Assembly (NCBI GenBank): GCA_964643895.1
Contig: CAZXUE010000002.1
Location: 1 to 64,000 of the forward strand
DNA length: 64,000 nucleotides
Direction: 5' to 3'
Origin: UBA7683 sp964643895
GTDB lineage: Bacteria; Patescibacteriota; Saccharimonadia; Saccharimonadales; UBA7683
Part shown: piece by piece, positions 30,762 to 40,257 of the stretch
Layout: each line of letters begins with the position of its first letter
Position numbering within the stretch: the stretch's first letter is position 1
Program-made: the position numbers and the translations under genes
The notes under the pieces: generated by a model
Database searches by the model: none
What the model saw: only the letters and a program-made list of their open reading frames with translations
Told to the model about the DNA's origin: nothing

Positions 30762-32441
30762 TCAGACCTGTATTAATTGATTAAGGTGAGATAGATCATT
30801 GGTAAGAAAATCAGCACCTGCTCCAAGAAGCTCACGTGACTCGCCAAAGCCATGCAGAATACCAATGGTTAAGCCGGCATGAGCACGACTGCCAGCTTGT
30901 ATGTCGTAGGCGTGATCACCGACAATAACGGCATCTCGTGGCTCTACATTGACTCGCTTCAATAGTTCGATAACTGCGTCAGGCTCGGGCTTTCTTGGAA
31001 GATCATCGTCAGCAGTGATGATTGCGTCGAATAAATTGTGAACATTTTCAATGCCAGCAGCTGTAAAATTGCGTTCAATCATCATTTGGTTGCCGCTAGT
31101 GAATAGACATAGCTTGATTCCTTCAGCCCGCCATTTTTTAAGGAGGGATTCCGCCTCCGGATAAGGTTTGATAAGATGAGTGTTCTTATTCTGAAACTCG
31201 TCATGTTCTTTCACAAGTTGCTCAATCGGAACATCTACATTATGACCTGCCAAAATCTGTTCATACGTTTCTGGTACCGGTTTGCCAAGTCGACTTTTAA
31301 TATAGCCGCTGGTAGCAAGGTGCTCGAGGCCATGCTGTCTTAAGACTGCTCGGTAACCTTCAATAATAAGCTTCGTAGTATTTACAAGTGTCCCATCAGA
31401 ATCGAACACAATGGCTTTTATAGTATGCATACCTACATGATACCGGAGATGACCTAGGCCTGCCACTTGATGGTTTACTTCCTGACTACCATGCGCAACC
31501 AAAGCATCATATACGATATGTCTTGCCTCTTTGATTGACTGAGAGCTCATTAGTGCTGCACGAACCTTGCCACTGCCAGGAAAGTCGCGAACGTATATTT
31601 TAAAGAAGCGTTTTAATGTTTCGTACGGTTTTTTTGCTTCGTGGTTGGCTTCAAAAAGATCGAGGTGGTATTGAAGAAGATTGAGCAGCTCTTGCTTGCT
31701 ATGTTCTACAACACTTTTTTCAAAACAAAATGGATTAGTGAAGATGCCGCGGCCGATCATGACGCCGTCAATACCAGTTTCGGCAATGAGTTTTAGGCCT
31801 TGCTCCCTGCTCTCGACATCACCATTGCCAATCAAGCGGGTATTCGGCGCGAGTTCATCTCGCAGTTTCCTGATCTCCGGCATCAGTTCCCAATGAGCCG
31901 GCACCTTACTCATCTCTTGTTTGGTTCTCAGATGTACGGTGAGCGCAGCAAGATCCTGTTTTAAGAGATGAGAGATCCAATTCTCCCATTCATCTACTTT
32001 TGAATAACCAAGTCGGCATTTGACACTTACTGGCAGGCCAGCGGTTTTCGCTGCGGCAACTACTTCAGCGGCAAGTGCCGGATTTTGGCACATGGCTGCT
32101 CCCCCGCCACCTTTGATGGCTGTTTTTTCAGGGCAACCCATGTTGATATCAATTCCGGCAAAACCGCGTTTTTTGCATTCTTTGGCCAATTGTGCGATAT
32201 CCTCAGGTACGGTTCCCCAAATTTGTGCAATCACTGGCGTGGCTTCATCGAGATGAAGCGTAATCCGGCCAGCAGCAGCTTTTTCACCCGCGTGTACCCA
32301 ACCGGTGGCATTTGCGAATTCAGTAAAAAAGAGTTCAGGTGGTGCCGCTCTCGCCACAACCCGGCGAAACACATGGTCCGTTACTGCTTCCATCGGCGCC
32401 AAAACAAAAATTGGCCCCTCAAGATCTTGCCAAATATTCAT
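30762..32441 (-). CDS. tRNA-dihydrouridine synthase fused to HAD phosphatase
   Basis: The 559-residue fusion. Residues 1-330 are a Dus enzyme: LAPMEAVTDHVFR, DINMGCPEKTAIKGGGGAAM (catalytic Cys103), SVKCRLGY, LIGNGDVES and VMIGRGIFTNP, which reduce uridine to dihydrouridine in tRNA with FMN. Residues 338-559 are a phosphoglycolate-phosphatase-like HAD: FDSDGTLVNT, LFTSGN, RKPEPDAV and VGDHAYDIQAG. Met338 is preceded by TATCAT at 6 nt, so the HAD part might also be made alone. The Dus start lies 6 nt after TATACT (32453-32448). Confidence 0.9.
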   Translation of the reverse strand: MNIWQDLEGPIFVLAPMEAVTDHVFRRVVARAAPPELFFTEFANATGWVHAGEKAAAGRITLHLDEATPVIAQIWGTVPEDIAQLAKECKKRGFAGIDINMGCPEKTAIKGGGGAAMCQNPALAAEVVAAAKTAGLPVSVKCRLGYSKVDEWENWISHLLKQDLAALTVHLRTKQEMSKVPAHWELMPEIRKLRDELAPNTRLIGNGDVESREQGLKLIAETGIDGVMIGRGIFTNPFCFEKSVVEHSKQELLNLLQYHLDLFEANHEAKKPYETLKRFFKIYVRDFPGSGKVRAALMSSQSIKEARHIVYDALVAHGSQEVNHQVAGLGHLRYHVGMHTIKAIVFDSDGTLVNTTKLIIEGYRAVLRQHGLEHLATSGYIKSRLGKPVPETYEQILAGHNVDVPIEQLVKEHDEFQNKNTHLIKPYPEAESLLKKWRAEGIKLCLFTSGNQMMIERNFTAAGIENVHNLFDAIITADDDLPRKPEPDAVIELLKRVNVEPRDAVIVGDHAYDIQAGSRAHAGLTIGILHGFGESRELLGAGADFLTNDLSHLNQLIQV

Positions 32442-32467
32442 TGCTATAGTATAGCACTAATTTGGTA

Positions 32468-33192
32468 CATCTTCTACAGTTGACGAAGTTCATCAATTCT
32501 AGAAGATGGACAGGTATGAGCCTGAGGTCGCACACGAGGTGCGGTACCTTTGCGCTTGCGCGCTCCATCTTAATTGTGGTCTAGCCACGTCCGTTGCAGG
32601 CAGCGCATCTGCCGTTGCCAAAAACGCCGCCCCAGCCACCCGAAACGGCCTTGGCGCCGGCACAGCCTTTGCAGCCGTTTCCGCGACAATTCGGGCAAGT
32701 ACCCGATCCATCGCATTTTTTGCATTTCGCCACATTCATCACCCCCTTTCAGAGGCTTGGGCTCTGTGTAGAGCCACCTTCTTGATCATGCGAAAACGCG
32801 GGCTGAGGGGAGGATGGTACGGGCATACCAATTCTCCCTACCAGGGGCAAGCTGGCACCGCCTGTGGAAGCGGCCCAACCCGCGCGCTTCCTTGTGGAGC
32901 GCTACCTGCCGTCTCAACTCTCCCCCACAGAAGAGATCGGACAGGCCTCTACTCTACTGCATGGAAGCAAATCTGGTCAATCGGCTAGGGAATGGTCGTG
33001 GCGCCGAGGCCTCGGCGGGTGGGATGAGGGAGGATGCCTCCACCCCGGCGCCACGTGATGTACCCAAGTTCTAGATGGTTATCTTGGGTAGCGAAATAAA
33101 CGAAGCGTATAGCCACTCCGCTTGTTTCGCTACCCAATGCTCATACCTGTCAAAGTGCTCCGTAGCGCTGGTACAAAACCGCGCATCGGACA
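32468..33192 (-). ncRNA. Candidate large structured RNA with paired ends
   Basis: A canonical promoter ends at 33199, so transcription should start near 33192. Thirteen-base complementary segments at 33139-33151 and 32509-32521 (GCTCATACCTGTC and its complement) would pair the two ends of an about 640-nt RNA. Inside are strong stems: 33082-33138 (TTGGGTAGCGAAA with TTTCGCTACCCAA), 32998-33056 (CGTGGCGCCG with CGGCGCCACG), a 7-bp stem GGAAGCG/CGCTTCC, and GGCTCT-gtgt-AGAGCC at 32759-32774. A hairpin CATCTTCTA/TAGAAGATG closes the 3' side (32468-32508). RNase P, tmRNA and SRP landmarks were not found. A 52-codon ORF lies inside. Confidence 0.5.
32581..32739 (-). CDS. DnaJ-type zinc-finger small protein
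   Basis: The 52-residue product is built of Cys-x2-Cys-Gly-rich knuckles like the DnaJ central domain: CKKCDGSGTC, CPNCRGNGC, CKGCAG and CAACNGRG. It should bind one or two zinc ions. The ATG at 32739 follows a strong Shine-Dalgarno (AAAGGGGGTGATGA). It is too short for a full DnaJ and has no J domain. The codons are GC-rich. It sits inside a structured transcription unit with a leader of about 450 nt, so its expression may be regulated by RNA structure. Confidence 0.75.
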   Translation of the reverse strand: MNVAKCKKCDGSGTCPNCRGNGCKGCAGAKAVSGGWGGVFGNGRCAACNGRG

Positions 33193-33198
33193 AAGACG

Positions 33199-33227
33199 AT
33201 ATTACTAGTAATTTGTTATTATGTCAA
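33199..33227 (-). promoter_or_regulatory. Promoter of the structured RNA / zinc-finger unit
   Basis: On the minus strand TTGACA (33227-33222), 17-bp spacer, TAATAT (33204-33199). It is the only good promoter upstream of the zinc-finger ORF and implies a leader of about 450 nt. Confidence 0.75.
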
Positions 33228-33270
33228 GCATTGACTGTACGTGAATAATAGATCATGTCAAATTGTAGCG

Positions 33271-36200
33271 TCAAAGGACTTCAGGGCTACGGTCTGTCTC
33301 TACTCCTGCAATAAGCGTTTGTTCAAACTTCTTGATGTCGCTAAGAGATGAACCTGGTAGGTTGGGAGTTTTGAAGTTAAGGTTTTTAATACGTTGCCAT
33401 ACCGCGTTTAATAATTGTTTGGTTTGCTCGAGCTGTGCCTCTTCAAAAGTAAGTTCGAGCTGCATGGTTGCGCCATTAACATCTGGCTCGATAAACTCTA
33501 GCCTCCCGCTGGTAACCTTATATCCTTTATAGGTTCTTGAATTTTCAATCAGCAGTTTATAGCAGTATAACTGTTGTTTGTACTTGTGAAGCTTCAGATC
33601 GCTCACCCATTTTTCGTACGGTTTGCCGGTTTTGTAATCAACTACTGTAATGGTCTTCTCTTTTTGGTTAATTTCCATGAGGTCAATTTTGCCGCCCATG
33701 CGGACTTCAGCGAGCTGCACGTTTTCGTTTCTGAAATTGTGTTCAGTAATGTTCCCCGCCCTAAACTGTTCACGCCGAGCCGCGAGGTATGTAGTGAGCG
33801 CTCGCTCGCCGCGTTCAATAAGGAGCGCGGTTTCGGCTTCACCCAGGCGCTTACGCCTCGTTTGAGTGGTAAAATGGCTGATTGTTTGTGAAAGCTCTGG
33901 CAGCGAACCTGTTGTATTAACTGTTCGTTGTAGCCACTCAAGCGTCTCGTGGACGGCATTACCAAACTGACCATCGGCTGTTGGTCCTTGCGGGAAGCGC
34001 AGGATGGTATTAAAGAAAAAGGCTTCGGGACCGCTGTGTTCAAGATCGATGAACGCGTTAAGGTGAGTGGGGCTTAGTCGATAGTTATGCAGTCGGTCTT
34101 GCAGCATGGCTTGCAGCTGGGTATTTTGGATGCCGCTGATATGACGGAGCTGCCAGTGTGTTTCAAGATTTGCAAGAGAAATGGCTTCGTTGCTATTTTG
34201 GTGTACGCCTTGGGCGTGTTCTGGCAGCACAGTGCTTTTTGCCGTGCCGTCGTCTTGCGTTTGTTCATCAAGATATTTCAGCTTCTTCGTGTTCTTGCCG
34301 CTAAAGCTTGTACTGAAGCTGGTGAGGTATAAGCCTATTTTGGCTCGAGTGATGGCTACAAAAAAGAGCCGCAGACGTTCATCTTGGCTCATTCCGGCGT
34401 GACGGATGGGCGCTAGGTTGCGTGGTAGCGTTATTTTGTTGCTGTTACCGCGTGAGCTTTCGCCCCATACGTCGTCATGGCAGCGCGGCAAAAAGACGTG
34501 TTGAAACTCTAGCCCTTTGGCCTTATAAACGGTCATAAGCTGCACGGCCTCTACATTTTGATTATAGGGGCTGGTGTTAAGCATGCGTTCACCTGCTTGC
34601 TGGTAGACATCCACAAACCTGAGGAGATCGAGCAAGACAAGCGTGGTTGCGTTTGATTTTTGATGCTCGCGCAGCTTCTCGCGCAGCACGGTGAGGTGCG
34701 ATATGGTCTGGAAGAATAGATCGGGTTGTATGTGTAGAGATGCTTTGCCTACGTAATATTCTCTTAGTGGTGAGCGGATGAAAGGCATATCGGGTTCGTT
34801 CGTTTCAACTTCTCGAGATCCAATGAGGTAATCGAGCATATCCTCAAGTGTGCTTGTGGTAACTTTGCCAGCCAGTGCTAAAAAGAAGAGCGCTGTAGTG
34901 CGAAGTGTTTGATCTTCAAGAAGAGCTTGAGACCAGGCGAGATCGCTGGAATCGTTTACCTTCCAACTAAGTTTCCAGATGGTACTAGTGGGTATTTTCC
35001 AAAACGAAAAGCTGAGTACTTCGGGCCAGAGCGCTGATTGTAGCTGAGCATTACCCTCTTTGAGCGCAATTACGAGTGCTGCCATCGCCAGCAGCTCACG
35101 TATAACGGGTGCTTCAAGAATGTTCTCGCGCTTTTCGTAGCGGACGGCAATATCGCGATTATTCAAGTACGGTACAAGCGGTTCAAGATATCTATGTTGC
35201 GGCGCTAAGACGGCGATTTCAGATGCCGGCACGCCACCTTTTATAAGGCTTTCAATTTCAGCCGCGATCCAATCGTACTCAGCGACCTCGCTTACAAACT
35301 CGTGGCGTGCAATAGTTGCGCTTTCATACGGAGCATTGGCGGCGAGTGTTTTACTCATATCTTTGAAGTTATGATGAAGCCGCGAGCCAATCTGCTCGGC
35401 GATGTTATGCGCTGTATGTAAGATGTCTGTGTGCGAACGGTAATTCTGTGTCAGATTTATAACAGTTACGTCCTTAAACAGTTGGTAGAAATCGAGCATG
35501 TTAGAATATTGCGCGCCCTGAAATGCGTAGATTGCCTGGTCGTCATCGCCAACAGCCAGCACATTCGGGCGACCCTCATTAACCGGATTATCTGTGAGCA
35601 GTTCTACTAATCGCAGCTGAGCGGCATTGGTATCTTGAAACTCATCAAGCAGCAGATATTGGTACTGTTCTTGTAATGTGTAGCGCAGGTCTTTATAGGT
35701 TTCGAGCGCTTGAATGGCGCGCGTGATCATGTCGTCAAAGTCGTACAGGCCTTTTTCGTTCAAAGCATCTTGATATGCCTCCACCACATCAGCGAGTGCG
35801 TGTATCCGCTTGTTTTACAGCTCACCAGCTAGTATGAGCTCATTTGCTGCATTCTTTGCGAGCCAGGCGTTCTTCCAGCTGGTGAGCGAACTGGTTTTTC
35901 CGGTTGACTGGGCGTTTTCAATGGCTGTTTCCAGCTCTGTTTTTGCAATCTGCGCCAGCGATCCGTATGTTGCGTGAGCAGAGTTTGTTGCGCCGTAAGG
36001 CTCTATAACTTGAAGCAATGATTCAAAATATGGTAAAAGTTTCTCAAGTTTGCCGCGCATACCAGAGAAAGTTGCAAAAATTTGAACGCACTCTTTACTG
36101 ACATTGGCGATAAAAGCAGCGTTTTCTTCGGCGATTTGCCGAAGATCTTCAGGTTGTAGCAGGTTTCGCTTCACCTCGCTAATGGTACCCATAAGATCGT

Positions 36201-36630
36201 GAAGGTGCCAACGAGTTTGTTTGAGCGGGTTGCTGTAGCTCATCTTTTCAACAATACCAGCCACGATCTCGCGCTTGCCAAGCTGATCTACTGGCTCCTG
36301 CAGGCGGGTCTCGTTGAAATACTCTGGAAATCTGCGGATAATATCGCCGCCAAAAGCATGGTAGGTGCCAATTGAAACATCATAGGCTGCCTGGCCAATA
36401 AAGCTTGTCAATCGCTCGCGCATATTGGCTGCACCGCTCTCGGTAAAGGTTAGACACAAAATATTTTGCGCTAAGGTATCGGTTTTTTGTAAAATGTTCG
36501 CGACGCGTGCGCTGAGCAGCTGTGTTTTGCCCGTACCTGGTCCCGCAATTACTAAAACCGGTCCATCGATTTGATCAACCGCCTGTTTTTGTGCTTCATT
36601 GAGTTTTTTATACGCCTCCTGAAAATCCAT
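33271..36630 (-). CDS. UvrD/RecB-type helicase-nuclease with in-frame TAA
   Basis: A superfamily 1 helicase with a C-terminal PD-(D/E)XK nuclease, about 1118 residues. Motifs include Walker A GPGTGKTQLLSARV, LTFTESGAANMRERL, YDFDDMI, LLLDEFQDTN (motif II), VGDDDQAIYAFQGA, LTQNYRSH, MTVYKAKGLEF and nuclease GGKIDLME with TVVDYKTGK. It would process DNA ends or aid recombination repair. The same frame is broken by TAA at 35817-35815, between ILAGEL and NKRIHALADVVEAYQ, where no domain boundary exists (between 1A/1B and motif II). TACACT lies 7 nt before the ATG. This is a nonsense mutation, sequencing error or readthrough. Confidence 0.85.
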
Positions 36631-36678
36631 ATAATTAAGTGTATCGCATTGCTAGTAATTCAGGTATTATGCAAGTTA

Positions 36679-37233
36679 ATGAGTGAGTCGCTATTTTTAG
36701 ATCTACCGCCCTATGAAAGCCTTGAAGATGTGGTCTCCGAAAATTTAGAGACAATTATAGAGTGGTCGACGTACGAATTTAAACCTGAAGACGCCGATAT
36801 GCTGGATTTAGAGAAGCGTGGATTAGAAAATGTATTTAAGATTTCAATGCTTGCTAGTGTATTTGCTGGTCTAATGCAAGAAAAGAGCCCAGATGCATAT
36901 AGAACAATTTATCGAAGTGTAGCACTTGCCCTTGCCATCACTGAATTAGTTGCGCCTCAGAATTTTGATCTAGACATCGGGCAATATTATGGTGACTCTG
37001 ATGAAGCTGTTGAAAAAATTGATGAACTACAAAAAGATGTAATTGTTTACCTAGAATCAGCACCTACAGTAAGAGGATTACTTAATACTTACGCAGAAGA
37101 CTTATATAATAGTGGCCTTACGAACGAATTTGATCTAGTAGCGATACCTTTTGGTGCAGTATTTATGCTGGCTGAGCAGAGTTTACAAGAAAATTACTTA
37201 CACACAGCTTCTGCTGGATTAGAACAACAATAA
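36679..37233 (+). CDS. Hypothetical cytoplasmic protein
   Basis: The 184-residue, strongly acidic, helical protein (for example EDADMLDLEKRGLENVFK and DSDEAVEKIDELQKD) has no recognisable motif. The ATG at 36679 lies 8 nt after TATTAT (36665-36670), consistent with a leaderless start. Upstream in-frame codons reach into the divergent helicase promoter and are rejected. It is convergent with a membrane protein gene, with a 1-nt gap. Confidence 0.65.
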   Translation: MSESLFLDLPPYESLEDVVSENLETIIEWSTYEFKPEDADMLDLEKRGLENVFKISMLASVFAGLMQEKSPDAYRTIYRSVALALAITELVAPQNFDLDIGQYYGDSDEAVEKIDELQKDVIVYLESAPTVRGLLNTYAEDLYNSGLTNEFDLVAIPFGAVFMLAEQSLQENYLHTASAGLEQQ

Positions 37234-37234
37234 A

Positions 37235-37783
37235 TTATTTGTAGTATTCGCGAACGTCTAAGAGGCCAAAGATTAAAAATACGAATGCAAGTGTGCTGAG
37301 CAGTGGGCCGGCCGGTTGGTCGAGATTGGTTGCTAATTGATACAGTACGTATGTTAAATTTACGAGTAAGGCTAGGTAGACTCTATCCCAGCCGCGTTTT
37401 GTTTTTTCAAATAAGTCACTGAGTGCATCTACAAAACAGATGATATTTATAAACACTACCATAAGTAGTACCCATGATTCGCGGTTGAACAATACTTTTT
37501 CTAGAAATCCGATCGGAGAAACAAATCTTCCGTTGTTGGCAAGCAGCATGAGTTCCGGCGCAGCAATAATCAGAGTCCCCAGAGCGAGCCACGGACCATA
37601 GGCTACCAGCTTCTTCTGGGATGATTTCGAAAGATGCCGGTTATAGCGGCCATGAAGATTGTAGGCAATACTGTTTTGAATCGCCATGAAAACCTCACTA
37701 CTCTGCTTGACGTGCACGCTTGATATACGTTTTGCCCTGTTTGGCTGTCGTTGATTCTTCTTTATTGCTGGTTTCTTTACCAT
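37235..37783 (-). CDS. Hypothetical membrane protein
   Basis: The 182-residue product has a basic N-terminus (VKKPAIKKNQRQPNRAKR) and four hydrophobic segments: WLALGTLIIAAPELMLLA, WVLLMVVFINIICFVDAL, VYLALLVNLTYVLYQLA and LLSTLAFVFLIFGLL. It resembles voltage-sensor-like or small ion-channel-like four-helix proteins only in topology. An internal Met at residue 33 is an alternative start. The function is unknown. Confidence 0.6.
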   Translation of the reverse strand: MVKKPAIKKNQRQPNRAKRISSVHVKQSSEVFMAIQNSIAYNLHGRYNRHLSKSSQKKLVAYGPWLALGTLIIAAPELMLLANNGRFVSPIGFLEKVLFNRESWVLLMVVFINIICFVDALSDLFEKTKRGWDRVYLALLVNLTYVLYQLATNLDQPAGPLLSTLAFVFLIFGLLDVREYYK

Positions 37784-37877
37784 AAAAACTCTCTATACTT
37801 TAATTGTATCATACAATTGTAAAAAAAGCAATTTGTGTATTAAACCTAAATTTCAAAACCCTTGATCTGCTAGTGTG

Positions 37878-37952
37878 CCATCTTGAGCTTGTCGAAAGAT
37901 CTGGTCGATCTCTAGTATGCTTACTAGATCCTTCGACTTCGCTCAGTATGAC
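37878..37952. repeat. Dispersed palindromic element, copy 2
   Basis: The left arm CATCTTGAGCTTGTCGAA runs into AGATCT, and the right arm AGATCCTTCGACTTCGCTC runs into AGTATGAC. The arms are imperfect inverted repeats separated by about 22 nt. It lies upstream of the winged-helix Nudix gene. Confidence 0.8.
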
Positions 37953-38069
37953 GGGGGTGGAGGTCTGAGATTCGGGTATTTATTAAAAGAGTGGGTTAAG
38001 CGGGAAGTCTACTTCCCTAGATTTTGCGCTGAACGCTTGCTAGGATACGCTGGTAAAGAAGGAAAAACC

Positions 38070-38783
38070 ATGAGTCACGAAGCTAAAATTCATCCTGCCC
38101 AAGTTTCAATTTTGCGCGAGCTGCTGTTTCATCATGCTGCTGGTTTCGCGGAACTTCAAAAACCAACTGGGCTTGATAGCGATCACTTTAAGTTTCACAT
38201 TAAGCGTCTAGTTGATCTGGAGTACGTTAAAAAACAAGAAGATGGCTCGTATGCTTTAACAACCAAAGGTAAAGAGTATGGCAATCGGCTTGATACTGAT
38301 GACCATACAATTGAAAAGCAGCCAAAAAGCAGTGTGCTACTCTTGGCTGTACGAGGCGACGCTGATGATCTGGAAGTTCTTGTGCAGCAGCGCCTGAAAC
38401 ATCCTTTTTATGGCTATTGGTGCCGAGCTGGTGGGAAGATTCGTTGGGGTGAGACAGTGGTACAGGCGGCGCACAGAGAGCTTACGGAAGAAATGGGCGT
38501 TACGGCGGATATTGAAATTAAGGGTGTGTATCACAAAATTGATCGACGGAATGAAGATGGCGAATTGCTCGAAGATAAACTTTTTTATATGGCGGTTTGT
38601 ACTAACATTCAGGGTGAGTTGATACAAGAATTTGAAGGTGGCCGCAATGCTTGGATGAAAATTAGCGAAATTAAAAAGCAGCCTAAAGTGTTTGAGGGCG
38701 TAACGGAAGGAATTGATAACTATCTTAGCGAGCAGTTCCATTTTGAAGAACGCACGCATTGGTATAACGGCGAAGAGTATTAA
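38070..38783 (+). CDS. Winged-helix plus Nudix protein
   Basis: The 237-residue two-domain protein. Residues 1-75 look like a winged helix (VSILRELLFHHAAGFAEL, then HFKFHIKRLVDLEYVKKQ and SYALTTKGKEYG). Residues 90-237 are a Nudix domain with box GGKIRWGETVVQAAHRELTE continuing EEMGV. Such fusions can be NrtR-like regulators of NAD or sugar metabolism, or hydrolases with a substrate-controlled HTH. The intact Nudix box favours catalysis. The ATG at 38070 has AAGGA upstream; an earlier in-frame ATG at 37917 lies in the repeat element and is rejected. Confidence 0.82.
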   Translation: MSHEAKIHPAQVSILRELLFHHAAGFAELQKPTGLDSDHFKFHIKRLVDLEYVKKQEDGSYALTTKGKEYGNRLDTDDHTIEKQPKSSVLLLAVRGDADDLEVLVQQRLKHPFYGYWCRAGGKIRWGETVVQAAHRELTEEMGVTADIEIKGVYHKIDRRNEDGELLEDKLFYMAVCTNIQGELIQEFEGGRNAWMKISEIKKQPKVFEGVTEGIDNYLSEQFHFEERTHWYNGEEY

Positions 38784-38860
38784 AAAACACCCCTTGATAA
38801 AAGTGTCGAGTTAGTCCGGCCACCCGGGTGCGCGTAAAATAGCTGCGCACGCCGGGTGGC
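38782..38860 (-). terminator. Terminator region of dapD
   Basis: A long GC-rich hairpin (38819-38860; GCCACCCGG-GTGCGC pairing with GCGCAC-GCCGGGTGGC) lies just after dapD. Further on the minus strand reads AAGGGGTGTTTTTTAA (about 38797-38782), supplying a U-run. Its base composition matches dapD, not the Nudix gene. Confidence 0.7.
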
Positions 38861-38868
38861 GAGTGGAC

Positions 38869-40108
38869 CTAGTTGTCGTGGAGTTGGGGGTTGAGCCCCG
38901 CCCAGTCTCCTTCTGTAGCCTGGACCTCAACCGATCCGGTTACGGAATTGCGTCGGTATAGCAGGCCACGTTCGCCAGACAACAGCGTGGCCTTGACCAC
39001 TGCGCCATCCGGGGTGGTGACCTTTGTACCAGCGGTGACGTATAGGCCTGCCTCGACGACACAGTCATCGCCGAGGCTGATCCCAAGGCCAGAGTTTGCA
39101 CCGAGGAGGCATCGTTCCCCAATGGAGATGATCTCTGTGCCTCCGCCGCTGAGCGTGCCCATGATAGACGCCCCTCCGCCGATGTCGCTGCCGTCACCGA
39201 CAACCACACCGGCGCTNNNNNNNNNNCCCGATCGAGACCCGTTCGGTGCCGCCGCCCGAGAGGGTCCCCATGATCGAGGCGCCACCACCGATGTCCGAGC
39301 CGTCGCCGCCGACCACGCCCTGCGAGATGCGCCCTTCGACCATCGAGGCACCGAGGGTTCCGGCGTTGAAGTTGCAGAAACCCTCGTGCATCACCGTCGT
39401 ACCTTCGGCCAGATGGGCGCCAAGTCGTACCCGGTCGGCATCGGCGATACGCACGCCACTGGGAACGACGTAGTCGGTCATGCGCGGGAACTTGTCCACG
39501 TTGCTAACGGTGATGCCACCTCCGCGTGCGCGACACTGTTGAAGTCTGACCTTGTCGAGTTCGCTTGCCAAGATGGGTCCGATGTTGGTCCATGCCACGT
39601 TGGCGAGCAGTCCGAAGATGCCCTCCAGGTTGCAGCCGTGTGGCTTGATGAGCCGGTGAGACAGCAGGTGCAGCCTGAGGTAGGTGTCGTAGGTGTCCAC
39701 CGGTGGATCTTCAAGGTCATTGATTCTGGTGAAAACCATGATCTTGGTGGTGCCCGGGGCGGAGCCTCCCCACTCCACAATCGCGCCCTTGAGTGCCTTG
39801 ATCACCTCCAAGTTAGGGTGATCACCTCCGTCATGGGCGAACGGCGCAAGCACCGCGTGGACGGCCTCGATTGCATTTCGGCTCACCTGCCTGGTTTCGG
39901 GGCTTGCCAGCAGCGACGCCTCGTTACCAATGAGGGCAGCAACACCGTTGTTGGTGCCCAAATTGGGATGAGGGTACCAGACGTCGAGCACTTGATGCTC
40001 GCTGGTGGTGATGGTGGCGATGCCCAGCGCGTACGCGGCTGGAGCTACCCAGTCGGCTCGTGATTGGATCTCTCCAATCAGCTGCCTTGCTTGATCAATA
40101 GTTGACAT
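38869..40108 (-). CDS. dapD: Tetrahydrodipicolinate N-succinyltransferase, actinobacterial type, broken by a scaffold gap
   Basis: DapD succinylates tetrahydrodipicolinate in lysine/diaminopimelate synthesis. The N-terminal domain (VLDVWYPHPNLGTNNGVAAL, RINDLEDPP, DTYLRLHLLSHRL) and beta-helix region (GTTVMHEGFCNFNAGTLGAS, GERCLLGANSGLGISLGDD) match the long actinobacterial form rather than the E. coli form. The 10-N gap interrupts the helix, and the 31 residues on each side of it are near-identical (GDGSDIGGGASIMGTLSGG), so the join duplicates one segment. The gene is GC-rich and lacks other dap genes nearby. The weak ribosome site makes the ATG at 40108 provisional. Confidence 0.85.
39217..39226. 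other. Assembly gap (10 N) in dapD
   Basis: The two flanks, 39118-39210 and 39227-39319, encode the same 31-residue stretch with differences (AGVVVGDG versus QGVVGGDG; TEIISIG versus TERVSIG). The contig ends therefore overlap in reality, or come from two variants. Confidence 0.95.
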
Positions 40109-40257
40109 GACTTCACTTTCGCTAGGTCCAATATTAAAAAACATCGGCGGTAGAATGTTCCACCTCCGACTAGACGGATATTATATGACATTATGATACT
40201 TTTATCGACCGCTAGTTATAATCTGAATTCCGAACCTAAGCCAGCCTACAATGCATC

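Noticed and set aside
32506..33074. Long plus-strand ORFs through the structured RNA region
   Set aside because: No promoter or ribosome site on that strand, Ala/Arg/Pro-rich random composition, and the minus strand explains the region better.
32468..33192. RNase P RNA or tmRNA
   Set aside because: I looked for the RNase P core (GAGGAAAGTCC, ACAGAA with GGCTTA) and the tmRNA tRNA-like end and tag; none is present. SmpB is in the window but ssrA is not seen.
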